A stretch of DNA of 64,000 nt from Bacillota bacterium. GTDB lineage: Bacteria; Bacillota; Clostridia; Christensenellales; Aristaeellaceae. Of the stretch, positions 8,021-16,226 are shown in pieces. Numbering within the stretch: position 1 is the first letter of the stretch; each line of letters begins with the position of its first letter. The DNA is taken from contig JAEZQK010000035.1 in assembly GCA_023413135.1 (NCBI GenBank), positions 1-64,000 on the forward strand, in the 5' to 3' direction. The translations under genes were made by a program, and so were the position numbers. The notes below the pieces were generated by a model that had not been told where the DNA came from, ran no database searches, and was given only the letters and a program-made list of their open reading frames with translations.

Positions 8021-9619
8021 TTAATAATACAGCTTGCGATACTCCTGCGGCGTGAGGCCGGTAGACTTTTTGAACAGCTTCACAAAATATTTGGTATCGG
8101 CATAGCCCACCTTTTCCGCGATGTCCTCGATGCGAAGATGTCCGTCACATAGCATCTCCCTGGCTTCCTTCATGCGCAGTTCGCTTACATATTCCAGAAA
8201 ATTTTCGCCCGTGACTTTTTTGAATATGGTGGAAAAGTAGGCGGGATGGAACCCGGCCACAGATGCCACCTCTTCCAGGGTAAGGGGCTTATGGTAGTTT
8301 TCCTGCATATATTTTTTCGCCAGGCGGATGGGCCGCATTTCCATTTCGCTGCGTTCCCGGTTAATGGCAGCCACATGGCCGCATAGCATATCTATCAGGC
8401 TGCCGGCCGCCTGAGCAAATGAAGTGGCCGCGTTCCAGGCAGCCTCGAATTGATTCAGGAATGCTTTCGTTGCTTCCTCGGCCTGCCCGCGGCCCGTAAG
8501 CCCCAGAAAGTGCAGGTAGATGAGTTCCTTCATGACATCGTGCACGTCCGTCATAGGAAGCCTGCCGGCGCCGTTAAGTGTCGCAAGCACCTTTTTAAGC
8601 TGGGCCTGATACCCGCTTTCATCCAGGATATCCAGGGCAGCCAGCAGATTTTTGCGGATCTCCGCATTCAGCAGCGTTTCCTTGTCACAAGGCGGCAGTG
8701 CTTGCGGTGCGTACACAATTATCTGCCCCGTGCCGCGGCGCAGCCGCTCCGCGGCTGCCTGGCAAGCCTCCTTCATGGCGGCAGGAAGGCTTGAAAGCAC
8801 ATGGTTTGCACGGCTTAAACCCACCGTCACCTCCAGGCCTAAAAACAGCGCCCGCAAAAGCAAAACATCCTCCATCAAAGAGCGGAAGGCGCTCAATACA
8901 TCCTCCCAGGTGATAGCGCTATGATGGAATACGCACAGCACGCCTTCCGGTGCGGCGCATGTCAAAAGGACCGGGAAAACGGGACCCAAGTGCTGGCGCA
9001 ATACGTTCAGCGTTTTTTCAGCCGCCAGGCCATGGAGCCTGTCCTCCGGCGTCACGCCATTCAGATCAGGCTTAACAATAGCGCAGCCGTAACCCGCGCC
9101 TGTTGGGAAGGAAAGCTGCTCCGCCTCTTTTTCCGGGAAAATGTCTTCCCGCAATAGCCGGAGGACAAAATCTTCCTTCAGCCGCTCGCCCAAATGAATA
9201 GCCTTGAGTCTAAGCTCTTCCGTTTCCAGCGTTTGATTCATTTCCCGGTCTCTTTTTTCTACCAGCTTGCGCAGCGTTAACACAAATTCCTGCTGGTTGA
9301 CGGGCTTTAAAAGGTAATCCTCCACCCCGTAGCGGATGGCGTTATGGGCATAGTCAAAGTGGCGGTAGCCGCTGATGATGATGCATTGAAGCGCGGGCGC
9401 AAGCTCCTTGGCCCGGCGTATGAGCTCTATTCCGTCCACCCCCGGCATACGTATGTCGGTGATCAATATATCCGGCCGGTGCTTATCCACCATCTCCAGC
9501 GCGGAAAGGCCGTCGTTGGCGATGCCCGCCACATGAAGGCCCAAATCATCCCAATCCGCCAGCTTCAGGATGAGCTGGCATACTTTCATTTCATCGTCGG
9601 CGATGATGACATTGCGCAT
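8021..9619 (-). CDS. YesN-type response regulator with AraC output domain
   Basis: A 532-residue regulator. The start is MRNVIIADDE at 9619, supported by a GGAG site 8 nt upstream; upstream open frame is ignored. The receiver domain keeps the acidic pair (ADDE) and phospho-acceptor Asp55 in DILITDIRMPG, with the conserved Lys in YLLKPVN. A long middle region of no clear family follows, then a C-terminal AraC double helix-turn-helix (from KKYMQENYHKPLTLEEVASVAG to PQEYRKLYY). It heads the operon with the kinase and the pseudo-ABC gene. Targets are unknown; the operon itself and the divergent MFS gene are natural candidates. Confidence 0.94.
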   Translation of the reverse strand: MRNVIIADDEMKVCQLILKLADWDDLGLHVAGIANDGLSALEMVDKHRPDILITDIRMPGVDGIELIRRAKELAPALQCIIISGYRHFDYAHNAIRYGVEDYLLKPVNQQEFVLTLRKLVEKRDREMNQTLETEELRLKAIHLGERLKEDFVLRLLREDIFPEKEAEQLSFPTGAGYGCAIVKPDLNGVTPEDRLHGLAAEKTLNVLRQHLGPVFPVLLTCAAPEGVLCVFHHSAITWEDVLSAFRSLMEDVLLLRALFLGLEVTVGLSRANHVLSSLPAAMKEACQAAAERLRRGTGQIIVYAPQALPPCDKETLLNAEIRKNLLAALDILDESGYQAQLKKVLATLNGAGRLPMTDVHDVMKELIYLHFLGLTGRGQAEEATKAFLNQFEAAWNAATSFAQAAGSLIDMLCGHVAAINRERSEMEMRPIRLAKKYMQENYHKPLTLEEVASVAGFHPAYFSTIFKKVTGENFLEYVSELRMKEAREMLCDGHLRIEDIAEKVGYADTKYFVKLFKKSTGLTPQEYRKLYY

Positions 9620-9658
9620 GATGTATCTCCGTTTTCCATTCGGTCCGTTGCTGGCATC

Positions 9659-9687
9659 AATGTATCGGATTTCCATCCCTTTGTCAA
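9659..9687 (-). promoter_or_regulatory. Promoter of the regulator/kinase/pseudo-ABC operon
   Basis: On the minus strand TTGACA (9687-9682), a 17-nt spacer and TACATT, about 40 nt upstream of the regulator start. Confidence 0.6.
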
Positions 9688-9728
9688 GCAATGCAGGGGT
9701 GAGGCGAAAAAATGGGGCGAATTGCGCA

Positions 9729-9757
9729 TTGCGGTAAATGGTTTTGCCTGTTACAAT
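9729..9757 (+). promoter_or_regulatory. Promoter of the MFS transporter gene
   Basis: TTGCGG at 9729-9734, a 17-nt spacer and TACAAT at 9752-9757. It lies back to back with the divergent regulator promoter, within 45 nt, so shared control is possible. Confidence 0.55.
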
Positions 9758-9801
9758 ACAGGAAATGCGTTTTAATGTATATGGAAAGGGATGCAAGCAA
9801 C

Positions 9802-11055
9802 ATGCAAAGGCGGACGCTGAACAGGGAGATGCTGCTGTTCTTTATCCTGATCACGGCGGCGGCGCTGGGAAACGGCCTGAGCGACTCCATTTATTCAAAC
9901 TATTTTAAAGAGGTTTATCAGGTTACCACCGCCCAGCGCGGATTTATCGAGTTCCCGCGGGAACTGCCGGGCATGCTGTGCGCGCTGGTGATCGCTTCCC
10001 TGTCCATGCTGGGGGATCTCAAAGCCAGCCTCATCGCCCAGGTGCTGGCCTGCGGCGGCCTGACGGCGCTGGGGATATTCACGCCCTCCTTTGGCGGGAT
10101 GCTTGTTTTCTTGTTTATCAACTCCATGGGCATGCACATGTTTATGCCTTTGCAGGATTCCATCGGCATGGCCCTGGCGGAACCTAATCAGGTGGGACGG
10201 CGCATGGGCCAGTACGCCAGCGCGAAAACGGCAGTAGGCTTTCTGGCCGGACTCATCGTGTTTTTCGGTTTCAGAAGCGGTACGTTTACCTTTTCTACGC
10301 CCATCAAGGCCGTATTCCTGCTGGGGTCCGCCTCCTTTTTGATTGCGATTGCCGCATCCTTATTGCTGATCCGCCGTGTAGGGCCGCAGCCGACCACGGT
10401 GAGAAGATTCAAGCTGCTGTTTCGCAAACAATACCGCTATTTCTATTTCCTGACCATTTTGCACGGCGTGCAAAAGCAGATCGCTTTCGTGTTCGGCTCC
10501 TGGGTAATCATTGAGCTTTTGCGCAAAGGTGCCGATATCATGTCTTTGCTCCTGATCGCCAGCAGCTTCCTGGGCATCTTCTTTATGCGATGGGTGGGGC
10601 ACTGGATGGATAAGTTCGGTATCAAGCGCATGATGTATGTGGACGCGCTGTCCTTTATCGTTGTGTATGTGCTGTACGGCTTTGTAGTGTGGGGGATTAC
10701 AAGCCGCGTTTTGCCGGAAGGAAGCTGGCCTGTGATGGTGGTGTACGCCCTGTTCGTGCTGGACCGGCTTTCCATGCAGATTGGTATTGTGAAGTCCATT
10801 TATCTGCGCTCCATCGCGGTAAACGACGAAGAGATCACCGCTACGCTTTCCACCGGCATCAGCCTGGACCATATCGTGGCCATCCTGGCGGCCCAATTGA
10901 GCGCCGTCATCTGGGTGCAGTTGGGGGCTCAATGGGTATTCTTCATCGCCGCATTCCTGTCGTTGGGCAACCTGTTCGTGGCATGGCGGCTGCCGGATGA
11001 CAAAAAGGCGGCAGGCCGGGCGGTTGAACCGGCTCCCGGCGCAATAGAGGCGTAA
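9802..11055 (+). CDS. MFS-family transporter
   Basis: About 417 residues if started at the ATG at 9802, which has a GGAAAGGG site about 11 nt upstream; ATGs at 9775 and 9781 are alternatives. The protein is almost entirely hydrophobic with about 12 membrane helices and short charged loops. A typical MFS inter-helix motif appears (GRRMGQYASAKTAVGF; also GHWMDKFGIKRMM after helix 7). The substrate cannot be read from sequence. It lies divergent from the YesN/YesM operon and just before pyrR, but pyrR has its own promoter and so is probably a separate unit. Confidence 0.85.
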   Translation: MQRRTLNREMLLFFILITAAALGNGLSDSIYSNYFKEVYQVTTAQRGFIEFPRELPGMLCALVIASLSMLGDLKASLIAQVLACGGLTALGIFTPSFGGMLVFLFINSMGMHMFMPLQDSIGMALAEPNQVGRRMGQYASAKTAVGFLAGLIVFFGFRSGTFTFSTPIKAVFLLGSASFLIAIAASLLLIRRVGPQPTTVRRFKLLFRKQYRYFYFLTILHGVQKQIAFVFGSWVIIELLRKGADIMSLLLIASSFLGIFFMRWVGHWMDKFGIKRMMYVDALSFIVVYVLYGFVVWGITSRVLPEGSWPVMVVYALFVLDRLSMQIGIVKSIYLRSIAVNDEEITATLSTGISLDHIVAILAAQLSAVIWVQLGAQWVFFIAAFLSLGNLFVAWRLPDDKKAAGRAVEPAPGAIEA

Positions 11056-11082
11056 AGAAGCGTAAAGTTTGTAAAAAAACGC

Positions 11083-11111
11083 TTGCCCCCGGTCTATCCC
11101 TGTGATACAAT
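11083..11111 (+). promoter_or_regulatory. Promoter of the pyrR-pyrP operon
   Basis: TTGCCC at 11083-11088, a 17-nt spacer and TACAAT at 11106-11111. This predicts a leader RNA of roughly 150 nt before pyrR. Confidence 0.65.
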
Positions 11112-11117
11112 ACTCCC

Positions 11118-11243
11118 AATGAAATGTACACACAATGTCTTTAACTCGGTACATTGATGCCGGCAAGATGTTGAGCGAGTCTTAAAGCGAACCGCCCAAA
11201 GACATTCAGCTTGCCTGCGACTCTAACGCGGACAAGCTTTTTT
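11118..11243 (+). promoter_or_regulatory. Attenuator-like leader of pyrR-pyrP with competing stems
   Basis: An intrinsic terminator sits just before the pyrR ribosome site: AGCTTG-C-CTGCG (11208-11219), loop ACTCTAA, CGCGG-A-CAAGCT (11227-11238), then six Ts. Upstream sequence offers stems that exclude each other. AATGTCTTT (11134-11142) pairs with AAAGACATT (11198-11206). CTTTAACTCG (11139-11148) pairs with CGAG..TTAAAG (11176-11187, 2-nt bulge). GGCAAG (11162-11167) pairs with CTTGCC (11210-11215) and would break the terminator. PyrR-controlled pyrimidine operons are regulated by such switching in Firmicutes. I do not find the classical PyrR-binding loop consensus, so the ligand is inferred from the gene that follows. 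Confidence 0.7.
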
Positions 11244-11265
11244 GATGGGCAAAAGGAGGATCGCC

Positions 11266-11808
11266 ATGCGGCTGAAAGCACAAATTGCCGACGAGATGAA
11301 GATGCACCGCACGCTTTCCCGGATGGCCCACCAGGTGATCGAGCACCACCGGGACCTTACAAGTGTGTGCCTGGTAGGCATTAAGACCCGCGGCATTCCC
11401 CTGGCCCAAAGGATCGCCAAGAACATTGCCTTGTTCGAAGGGATCGAGATCCCCGTGGGCGAGCTGGACATCACCTTGTACCGGGACGACTTGTCCGTAT
11501 CCAGCGAGCAGCCGGTGCTCAGCGAAACCCGCATCCCCTTTCCTGTGGTTCATAAAAACATCATCCTGGTAGACGATGTGATCTTCACCGGGCGCACCGC
11601 AAGGGCGGCCATGGATGCCGTCATGGCCATGGGCCGACCGGCCAGCATTCAGTTGGCGGTATTGGTGGACAGGGGCCACCGGGAGCTGCCCATCCGGGCG
11701 GATTACGTGGGGCTGAACATGCCCACTTCCCGCAGCGAGGTGGTGGCTGTGCGCCTTGTGGAAACCGACGGTGAAAACAGCATCCAATTATACGAGAAAA
11801 CGCCTTGA
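11266..11808 (+). CDS. pyrR: PyrR, pyrimidine operon attenuation regulator / uracil phosphoribosyltransferase
   Basis: A 180-residue protein starting at the ATG at 11266, 5 nt after AGGAGGATCG. It has the type I phosphoribosyltransferase fold with the PRPP loop LVDDVIFTGRTARA (101-114). PyrR hallmarks are also present: VGIKTRGIPLAQRI, LDITLYRDDL and VLVDRGHRELPIRADYVG. PyrR binds pyr leader RNA in response to UMP/UTP and promotes termination, and it also has weak uracil phosphoribosyltransferase activity. It is followed by pyrP and preceded by a terminator-bearing leader, which fits autoregulation. Confidence 0.96.
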   Translation: MRLKAQIADEMKMHRTLSRMAHQVIEHHRDLTSVCLVGIKTRGIPLAQRIAKNIALFEGIEIPVGELDITLYRDDLSVSSEQPVLSETRIPFPVVHKNIILVDDVIFTGRTARAAMDAVMAMGRPASIQLAVLVDRGHRELPIRADYVGLNMPTSRSEVVAVRLVETDGENSIQLYEKTP

Positions 11809-11845
11809 ATGGCGTCTCGAAATAGTACCATAAGGAGGCATCCTC

Positions 11846-13210
11846 ATGACGTCCAACGCTCCCCACATTGGATACCTGCCAGACGAGAGGCCGCCGGTTT
11901 GGAAGCTGCTTCTGTACGCTCTCCAGCAGGTCGTCGTCATGTTCCCCGCCACGATTACTGTTGCACTCATTACCGGTTTCCATGTAGCCACCACCATCTT
12001 CGCCAGCGGCCTGGCCACCATCTGCTTCATTCTCATCACCGGACGGAAGCTGCCTCTGTACTACGGCTCCAGCTTTTCTTACCTGTCTGCGATCATGGGC
12101 CTGATGGCTGCCCAGGCGGCGGCCGGTAAGCCCCTCAATGACCAGATTGCCGTAGCGCAGTTTGGTATCATCATGTCCGGTCTTGTATCCATCGCAGCCG
12201 GCTTCCTGGTAAGGGCTGTAGGCAAGGATGTCATTGACAAGATCCTTCCCGCTTCCGTTACCGGCCCTATCGCCATGGCTATCGGTCTGACACTGGCTGC
12301 CGTAGCCCTTGGTGATGCCGCCAGCGCTCCTGCCGGCGTAGCCGAAGGCGCTGCCGCTACGGCTTCCAACCTGGCCTGGGTCATCTCCCTGGCTACACTG
12401 CTTTCCACAATCCTCTTCTCCGTGTACCTGAAGGGCATCTGGAGCCAGCTTCCGCTGCTTTTCGGACCGCTGGTAGGCTGCCTCGTAGCCTTCATCGTGG
12501 GCCAGTTCTCCGGCATCAATTTCTTCCAGGTGCTTGCCGGTTCTTCCAGCAGCCTGTTCGCCCTGCCTGAGTTCACGCTGCCTATTCCCTCCTGGGCGGC
12601 AGTCGCGGCCATCATGCCCATTGCCATCGCTACCATCCCCGAATCCACCGCCCATGTGTACCAGCTGGATATTTACGTCAATGACCTGTCCCGCAAAAAG
12701 GGCGGCAAGCACTACAATATCGCTGACAAGCTGGGCCTGAACCTGATCGGCGACGGTATCGGCGATATGGTATCTGCCTTTGTCGGCGGCCCCGCCGGAA
12801 CCAATTACGGCGAAAACATCAGCGCCATGGCCATCACCAAGGTGTTCTCCACCGCCGTGCTCCTGGCTGCCGCGGTGATCGCCATGATCGTTGCCTGCTT
12901 CACTCCCCTCATCAACGCCATCTATGCCATTCCCAAGGCGGTCATCGGCGGCCTGGAAATCTACCTGTTCGGCGCTATCGCTGCCCAGGGCGTGGCCATC
13001 ATGATGGACAAGAAGGTTGACATGTTCAGCGCCAAGAACATCGCCGTCATCGCCACCATCATGGTAATCGGCGTGGGTGGCCAGTACCAGTTCGGCGGCA
13101 GTATCCCCTTCTTCGGCATCCAGGTGCCCTGCATCGCCGCCGCGGCCATCTTCGGCATCCTGCTGAACCTGCTGCTGAGCATCGGCGAGAAGAAGAACCA
13201 GAACGCCTAA
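11846..13210 (+). CDS. pyrP: Uracil permease (NCS2 family)
   Basis: A 454-residue nucleobase:cation symporter starting at the ATG at 11846, 5 nt after AAGGAGG. The protein has the NCS2 pattern of about 14 membrane segments. It contains the conserved YYGSSFSYLSA region near residue 72, the AIMPIAIATIPESTAHV segment carrying the substrate/proton glutamate, and VGGPAGTNYGENISAMAITKVFS, all diagnostic of UraA/PyrP. It lies 37 nt after pyrR in the same operon, so uracil import and pyrimidine-sensing control are coupled. A strong terminator follows. Confidence 0.96.
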   Translation: MTSNAPHIGYLPDERPPVWKLLLYALQQVVVMFPATITVALITGFHVATTIFASGLATICFILITGRKLPLYYGSSFSYLSAIMGLMAAQAAAGKPLNDQIAVAQFGIIMSGLVSIAAGFLVRAVGKDVIDKILPASVTGPIAMAIGLTLAAVALGDAASAPAGVAEGAAATASNLAWVISLATLLSTILFSVYLKGIWSQLPLLFGPLVGCLVAFIVGQFSGINFFQVLAGSSSSLFALPEFTLPIPSWAAVAAIMPIAIATIPESTAHVYQLDIYVNDLSRKKGGKHYNIADKLGLNLIGDGIGDMVSAFVGGPAGTNYGENISAMAITKVFSTAVLLAAAVIAMIVACFTPLINAIYAIPKAVIGGLEIYLFGAIAAQGVAIMMDKKVDMFSAKNIAVIATIMVIGVGGQYQFGGSIPFFGIQVPCIAAAAIFGILLNLLLSIGEKKNQNA

Positions 13211-13229
13211 TCATAAGCGAATAAAACGT

Positions 13230-13272
13230 AACCGGGCGGCTCCCTTACAGGAATCGCCCGGTTTTGTTTTTT
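13230..13272 (+). terminator. Terminator of pyrR-pyrP
   Basis: AACCGGGCG (13230-13238) pairs with CGCCCGGTT (13255-13263), followed by TTGTTTTTT. Confidence 0.9.
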
Positions 13273-13299
13273 ACCAATTCAAAATACAAATGCTTTGAT

Positions 13300-13807
13300 G
13301 AATGTGGAAGTGCCGTTGACGATGTAGGGCGGGGGGGGCCCCCTTACAACAAGAGCCACCTGGTTTTGTTATATAATCAGTTGATACTTCCACTCCTGTC
13401 ACCAGCTTATCCGGAGCCGTTTCTCTGCGGGCGATTACTAATCGCCCCTACGGCTGCAAAGAGGACTTGACTTTTCTTACGGCACCCATATGCCCCGGTA
13501 GAGAAGACAACAAACTCCATGCAGATGTAGGGGCGATTTTTAATCGCCCGCCTGTGCCGGTTTATACGTATAGCTTTTTTGCAGATGTTATGGAAATTCC
13601 AAGAAGCTTTGCTCCAGCCGGCTCAATCGTCGCATTGCGCGCTAACCAATCCTCAGCCGCCTTCGGCGACAGCTTCAAAAGGAGCCTACAGGAGGCTTGC
13701 TTGCATCGCTCGTTTCGCCAGCCTCCTCCACCCCGCCCATTTCCGCCACTGGCGGGGGCGGGGTTCCGGAGCCCTTGAGCGGGGTTGTCAGGGGCAGAGC
13801 CCCTGAC
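13300..13807. repeat. Repeat-rich intergenic region (repeat block A)
   Basis: No gene is seen here. It holds two near-identical hairpins, GGGCGATT-ACT-AATCGCCC (13429-13447) and GGGCGATT-TTT-AATCGCCC (13531-13549), each in a TAGGGG/TGCGGG context. From about 13690 to 13775 there is a longer module (GCTCGTTTCGCCAGCCTCC, TTTCCGCCACTGGCGG, GGGGTTCCGGAGCCC). It matches, in reverse orientation, the repeat at 59890-59970. The region ends with a CAGGGGCAGAGCCCCTG palindrome. Short open frames here are artefacts of the repeats. Confidence 0.75.
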
Positions 13808-14137
13808 TCATACGAAGTCGGCACGCATGGGGGTGAACACATCCACCAGGATGCCGGCCTCCAGGCAGACGGTACCGTGGGGGATGTTGGAGGGGAATGC
13901 AATGGTATCGCCTTCCTGGACCACCACATCCTCACCGTCGATGGTAAAGCGGAAGCTTCCGCTTTTCACATAGGTGCTTTGCACGTGCGGGTGAGTGTGC
14001 ACAGCGCCCACGCCGCCTTTTTCAAAGCAGACTTCCACCATCATGATCTCGGGGGTATAGGCCAGCACCTTGCGGCTGACACCGCCGCCCAGATCGTTTA
14101 ATACGATTTGATCGTTGTGTACGACGATTGCTATCAA
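13808..14137 (-). CDS. kdgF: KdgF-like cupin, pectin degradation protein
   Basis: A 109-residue single-domain cupin. The start is the TTG at 14137, with AGGAGG 7 nt upstream, giving (M)IAIVVHNDQIVLNDLG; no ATG with a ribosome site exists. Metal-binding cupin motif 1 is seen as GAVHTHPHVQSTYVKSG and motif 2 as FPSNIPHGTVCLE. KdgF linearises the 4,5-unsaturated monouronates released by pectin lyases. It lies 17 nt downstream of the oligogalacturonate lyase gene, whose products it would process. Other small sugar cupins look similar, so the KdgF call rests on both motif and context. Confidence 0.85.
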   Translation of the reverse strand: MIAIVVHNDQIVLNDLGGGVSRKVLAYTPEIMMVEVCFEKGGVGAVHTHPHVQSTYVKSGSFRFTIDGEDVVVQEGDTIAFPSNIPHGTVCLEAGILVDVFTPMRADFV

Positions 14138-14154
14138 ACAGGACCCTCCTTTTT

Positions 14155-15312
14155 TTAAAGCCAATCGGTGAGGTATAGCTGCACTTTGCCATCCAAATCG
14201 CTGGCGTACAGAACCGCGTCGTCCTCCCAACTGACGGTGGGGTGGCAATGGCTCTTTTGCCCGTACCAGGTGGTTCCGTGGCGGCAGAGCTTTGTAATAC
14301 GGGGGCCGTCCTTTTTAAGCTCGATGCGCACAAGGTCGTCCACCTCATCGCCCACAAGGATGCTGGGATCGCTGCCGCAATGATAATGGTTGCAATAGTG
14401 GGGCAGCAGCGTCTTTGTAAGCAGCGCGCCTGTTTTGTCCGCCAGACCCACATAGGGGATGAACCCGCTTTCGATCGGCTCTTTGGCTACCGCCTGGGTA
14501 CGGTGGCTGGTGATGGTACCGTCATGGCCTGGCCCGCGGTTGTCAAAGAAGACCTTGCCATCCCTCGTCCAGAATTCATGGCCTACGCTGTCTTCCTTAT
14601 TCTGCCGAAAGCAGGGAAAAACCTCCAAAGTATCCGTATCCACAATAAATATCCGCTGCATGATCAGGTGCCAGGGGCCTTCATGGCAGTACATGCAAAG
14701 GTTACGGTCCGTGGGAGAAAACTGCAGGTGCCCTGCTTCGCAGGTATCGCGAACGCCGATATAAGGCGTACCGGCCTTGCCGCCAATCAGCGGCACGAAT
14801 ACGATGCGGGAGCGCTTGACCCTGTACATTTTTTCCTCAAACCCGGCATAATTGATGCCGTGCTCTACCTGCACATCCTCGTTCATGAGAATGCCCACCA
14901 GCGTGTGGTCGCAGTTCAAAGAGAGCCGCCCGGGCCTGAATCCTTCGGGAAGGGTATACAGCACCTGCTTTTCCCCGGTCATGAGGGAGTGGAGGACCAC
15001 CTCCCGGCCATGGTTATACAAAATCACCGTGCTTTCCGGATCCTTGGTAAGCTGGGTTATCCCCTGGTCCGTATAAGCTGTGATGCGTGTGATGATCCCC
15101 GTTTCCCGGTTCACGGTGAACACGTTGTCGATCCCGGGCGTATTCCGGTCGGAGGTGAAGAATATCTCATTCCCCCCCTTAGTGAATGCGTTCTCAGTAA
15201 AGTACAGGTGCACGTTGTCGTAATCCCGGCTATCGGTAAGCTGGGTAATCTTCCGCCCCGTCAGGGGATCTGAAAACACACGCATTTCGGATGGATACGT
15301 TTGAGGGAGCAT
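14155..15312 (-). CDS. ogl: Oligogalacturonate lyase (PL22 family)
   Basis: A 385-residue protein without a signal peptide, so cytoplasmic. Its length matches PL22 oligogalacturonate lyases (about 388). The N-terminus MLPQTYPSEMRVFSDPLTG followed by KITQLTDS, and repeated beta-propeller units such as NEIFFTSDRNT and NLCMYCHEGPWH, are typical of this seven-bladed family. The enzyme cuts short oligogalacturonides to unsaturated monouronate. The start has AAGGAG 7 nt upstream. It sits between the sugar permeases and the KdgF-like gene, consistent with intracellular breakdown of imported pectin fragments. Confidence 0.88.
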   Translation of the reverse strand: MLPQTYPSEMRVFSDPLTGRKITQLTDSRDYDNVHLYFTENAFTKGGNEIFFTSDRNTPGIDNVFTVNRETGIITRITAYTDQGITQLTKDPESTVILYNHGREVVLHSLMTGEKQVLYTLPEGFRPGRLSLNCDHTLVGILMNEDVQVEHGINYAGFEEKMYRVKRSRIVFVPLIGGKAGTPYIGVRDTCEAGHLQFSPTDRNLCMYCHEGPWHLIMQRIFIVDTDTLEVFPCFRQNKEDSVGHEFWTRDGKVFFDNRGPGHDGTITSHRTQAVAKEPIESGFIPYVGLADKTGALLTKTLLPHYCNHYHCGSDPSILVGDEVDDLVRIELKKDGPRITKLCRHGTTWYGQKSHCHPTVSWEDDAVLYASDLDGKVQLYLTDWL

Positions 15313-15341
15313 AGGTGATTCTCCTTTTCCATGGTAATGTT

Positions 15342-16226
15342 TTATCCTTTAACGGACCCTAACAACACGCCCTTGGCAAAATGCTTTTGCAGGAAGGGAT
15401 ATACACAGATGATGGGCACAGTGCTTACCACGATGGTGGCGTACTTCACAGCGTCGGTGGCGGCCCACACCACATCCTGCTCGGACATGTTGTCGTTGCC
15501 CATGCCGCCAAGGGACAGGATAATGATCTGCCTCAGCCACACGACGATGGGCCACATTTCGCTTTTGTCCAGGTAGAGCATGGGCCTTAAATAGTTGTTC
15601 CAGTGGCCCACGGCGTAAAACAGCGAGAAGGTGGCCAGGGAGGCCTTGCTCATGGGCAGCACGATGCGCAGGAAGGATTGCAGCTCATTGCAGCCGTCGA
15701 TGCGGGCACTTTCCTCAATGCTCTCAGGTATGTTCTGAAAGAAGTTTTTCATTACGATCAGGTTATAGCTGGAGATGGCCACCGGCAGCCAGACGGCCCA
15801 GAAGGTGTTCTTGAGGCGAAGCTGGTTGGCGACCACAATGAATTCGGGGATCAGCCCGGCGTGAAAGAGCAGGAAGAAGACGACAATGGCCATAAACCAC
15901 TTACGGCCCGGCAGATCCCTTTTGCTCAGGGTGTAAGCGGCGGTGGATGTCATGGCAATATTGATCAGCGTGCCCACGATGGTGATGGTGAAGCTGTTCC
16001 CCAGGGAGGACAGTGTTTTCCCCGACCGGAAGATCATCTGGTAAGCTTCCAGGGAAAAGGCGGCGAAGCGGCCATAGGCCATGCCGGTAGCGGAGAAGGA
16101 GCCGACCGCACAGTAGACAAGGGGGGCAACCATCAAAAGTGCGAACAGACCCAGCAATACATGGTTGAGGATGTCAAATACCCGCCCGGCGGTGGTCTGG
16201 TTGCGGGATGTCATATTGCTTGCCAT
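15342..16226 (-). CDS. Carbohydrate ABC transporter permease, LplC/YtcP type
   Basis: A 294-residue inner permease with about six membrane helices. It has the EAA loop in the form ESARIDGCNELQSFLRIVLPM, where it contacts the ATPase. Sequence style and length match the MalG-like LplC/YtcP family of polysaccharide-fragment importers. Its start shares one base with the stop of the upstream permease (TGATG). No ATPase gene is present in the locus. These systems usually borrow a shared MsmK/MsmX-type ATPase encoded elsewhere. Confidence 0.92.
   Translation of the reverse strand: MASNMTSRNQTTAGRVFDILNHVLLGLFALLMVAPLVYCAVGSFSATGMAYGRFAAFSLEAYQMIFRSGKTLSSLGNSFTITIVGTLINIAMTSTAAYTLSKRDLPGRKWFMAIVVFFLLFHAGLIPEFIVVANQLRLKNTFWAVWLPVAISSYNLIVMKNFFQNIPESIEESARIDGCNELQSFLRIVLPMSKASLATFSLFYAVGHWNNYLRPMLYLDKSEMWPIVVWLRQIIILSLGGMGNDNMSEQDVVWAATDAVKYATIVVSTVPIICVYPFLQKHFAKGVLLGSVKG

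Noticed and set aside
11621..12712. Minus-strand open frame of 363 codons
   Set aside because: Opposite pyrR and pyrP, low-complexity Gly/His/Gln composition, no start signal.
14242..15273. Plus-strand open frame of 343 codons
   Set aside because: Antisense to the oligogalacturonate lyase gene, no domain and no ribosome site.
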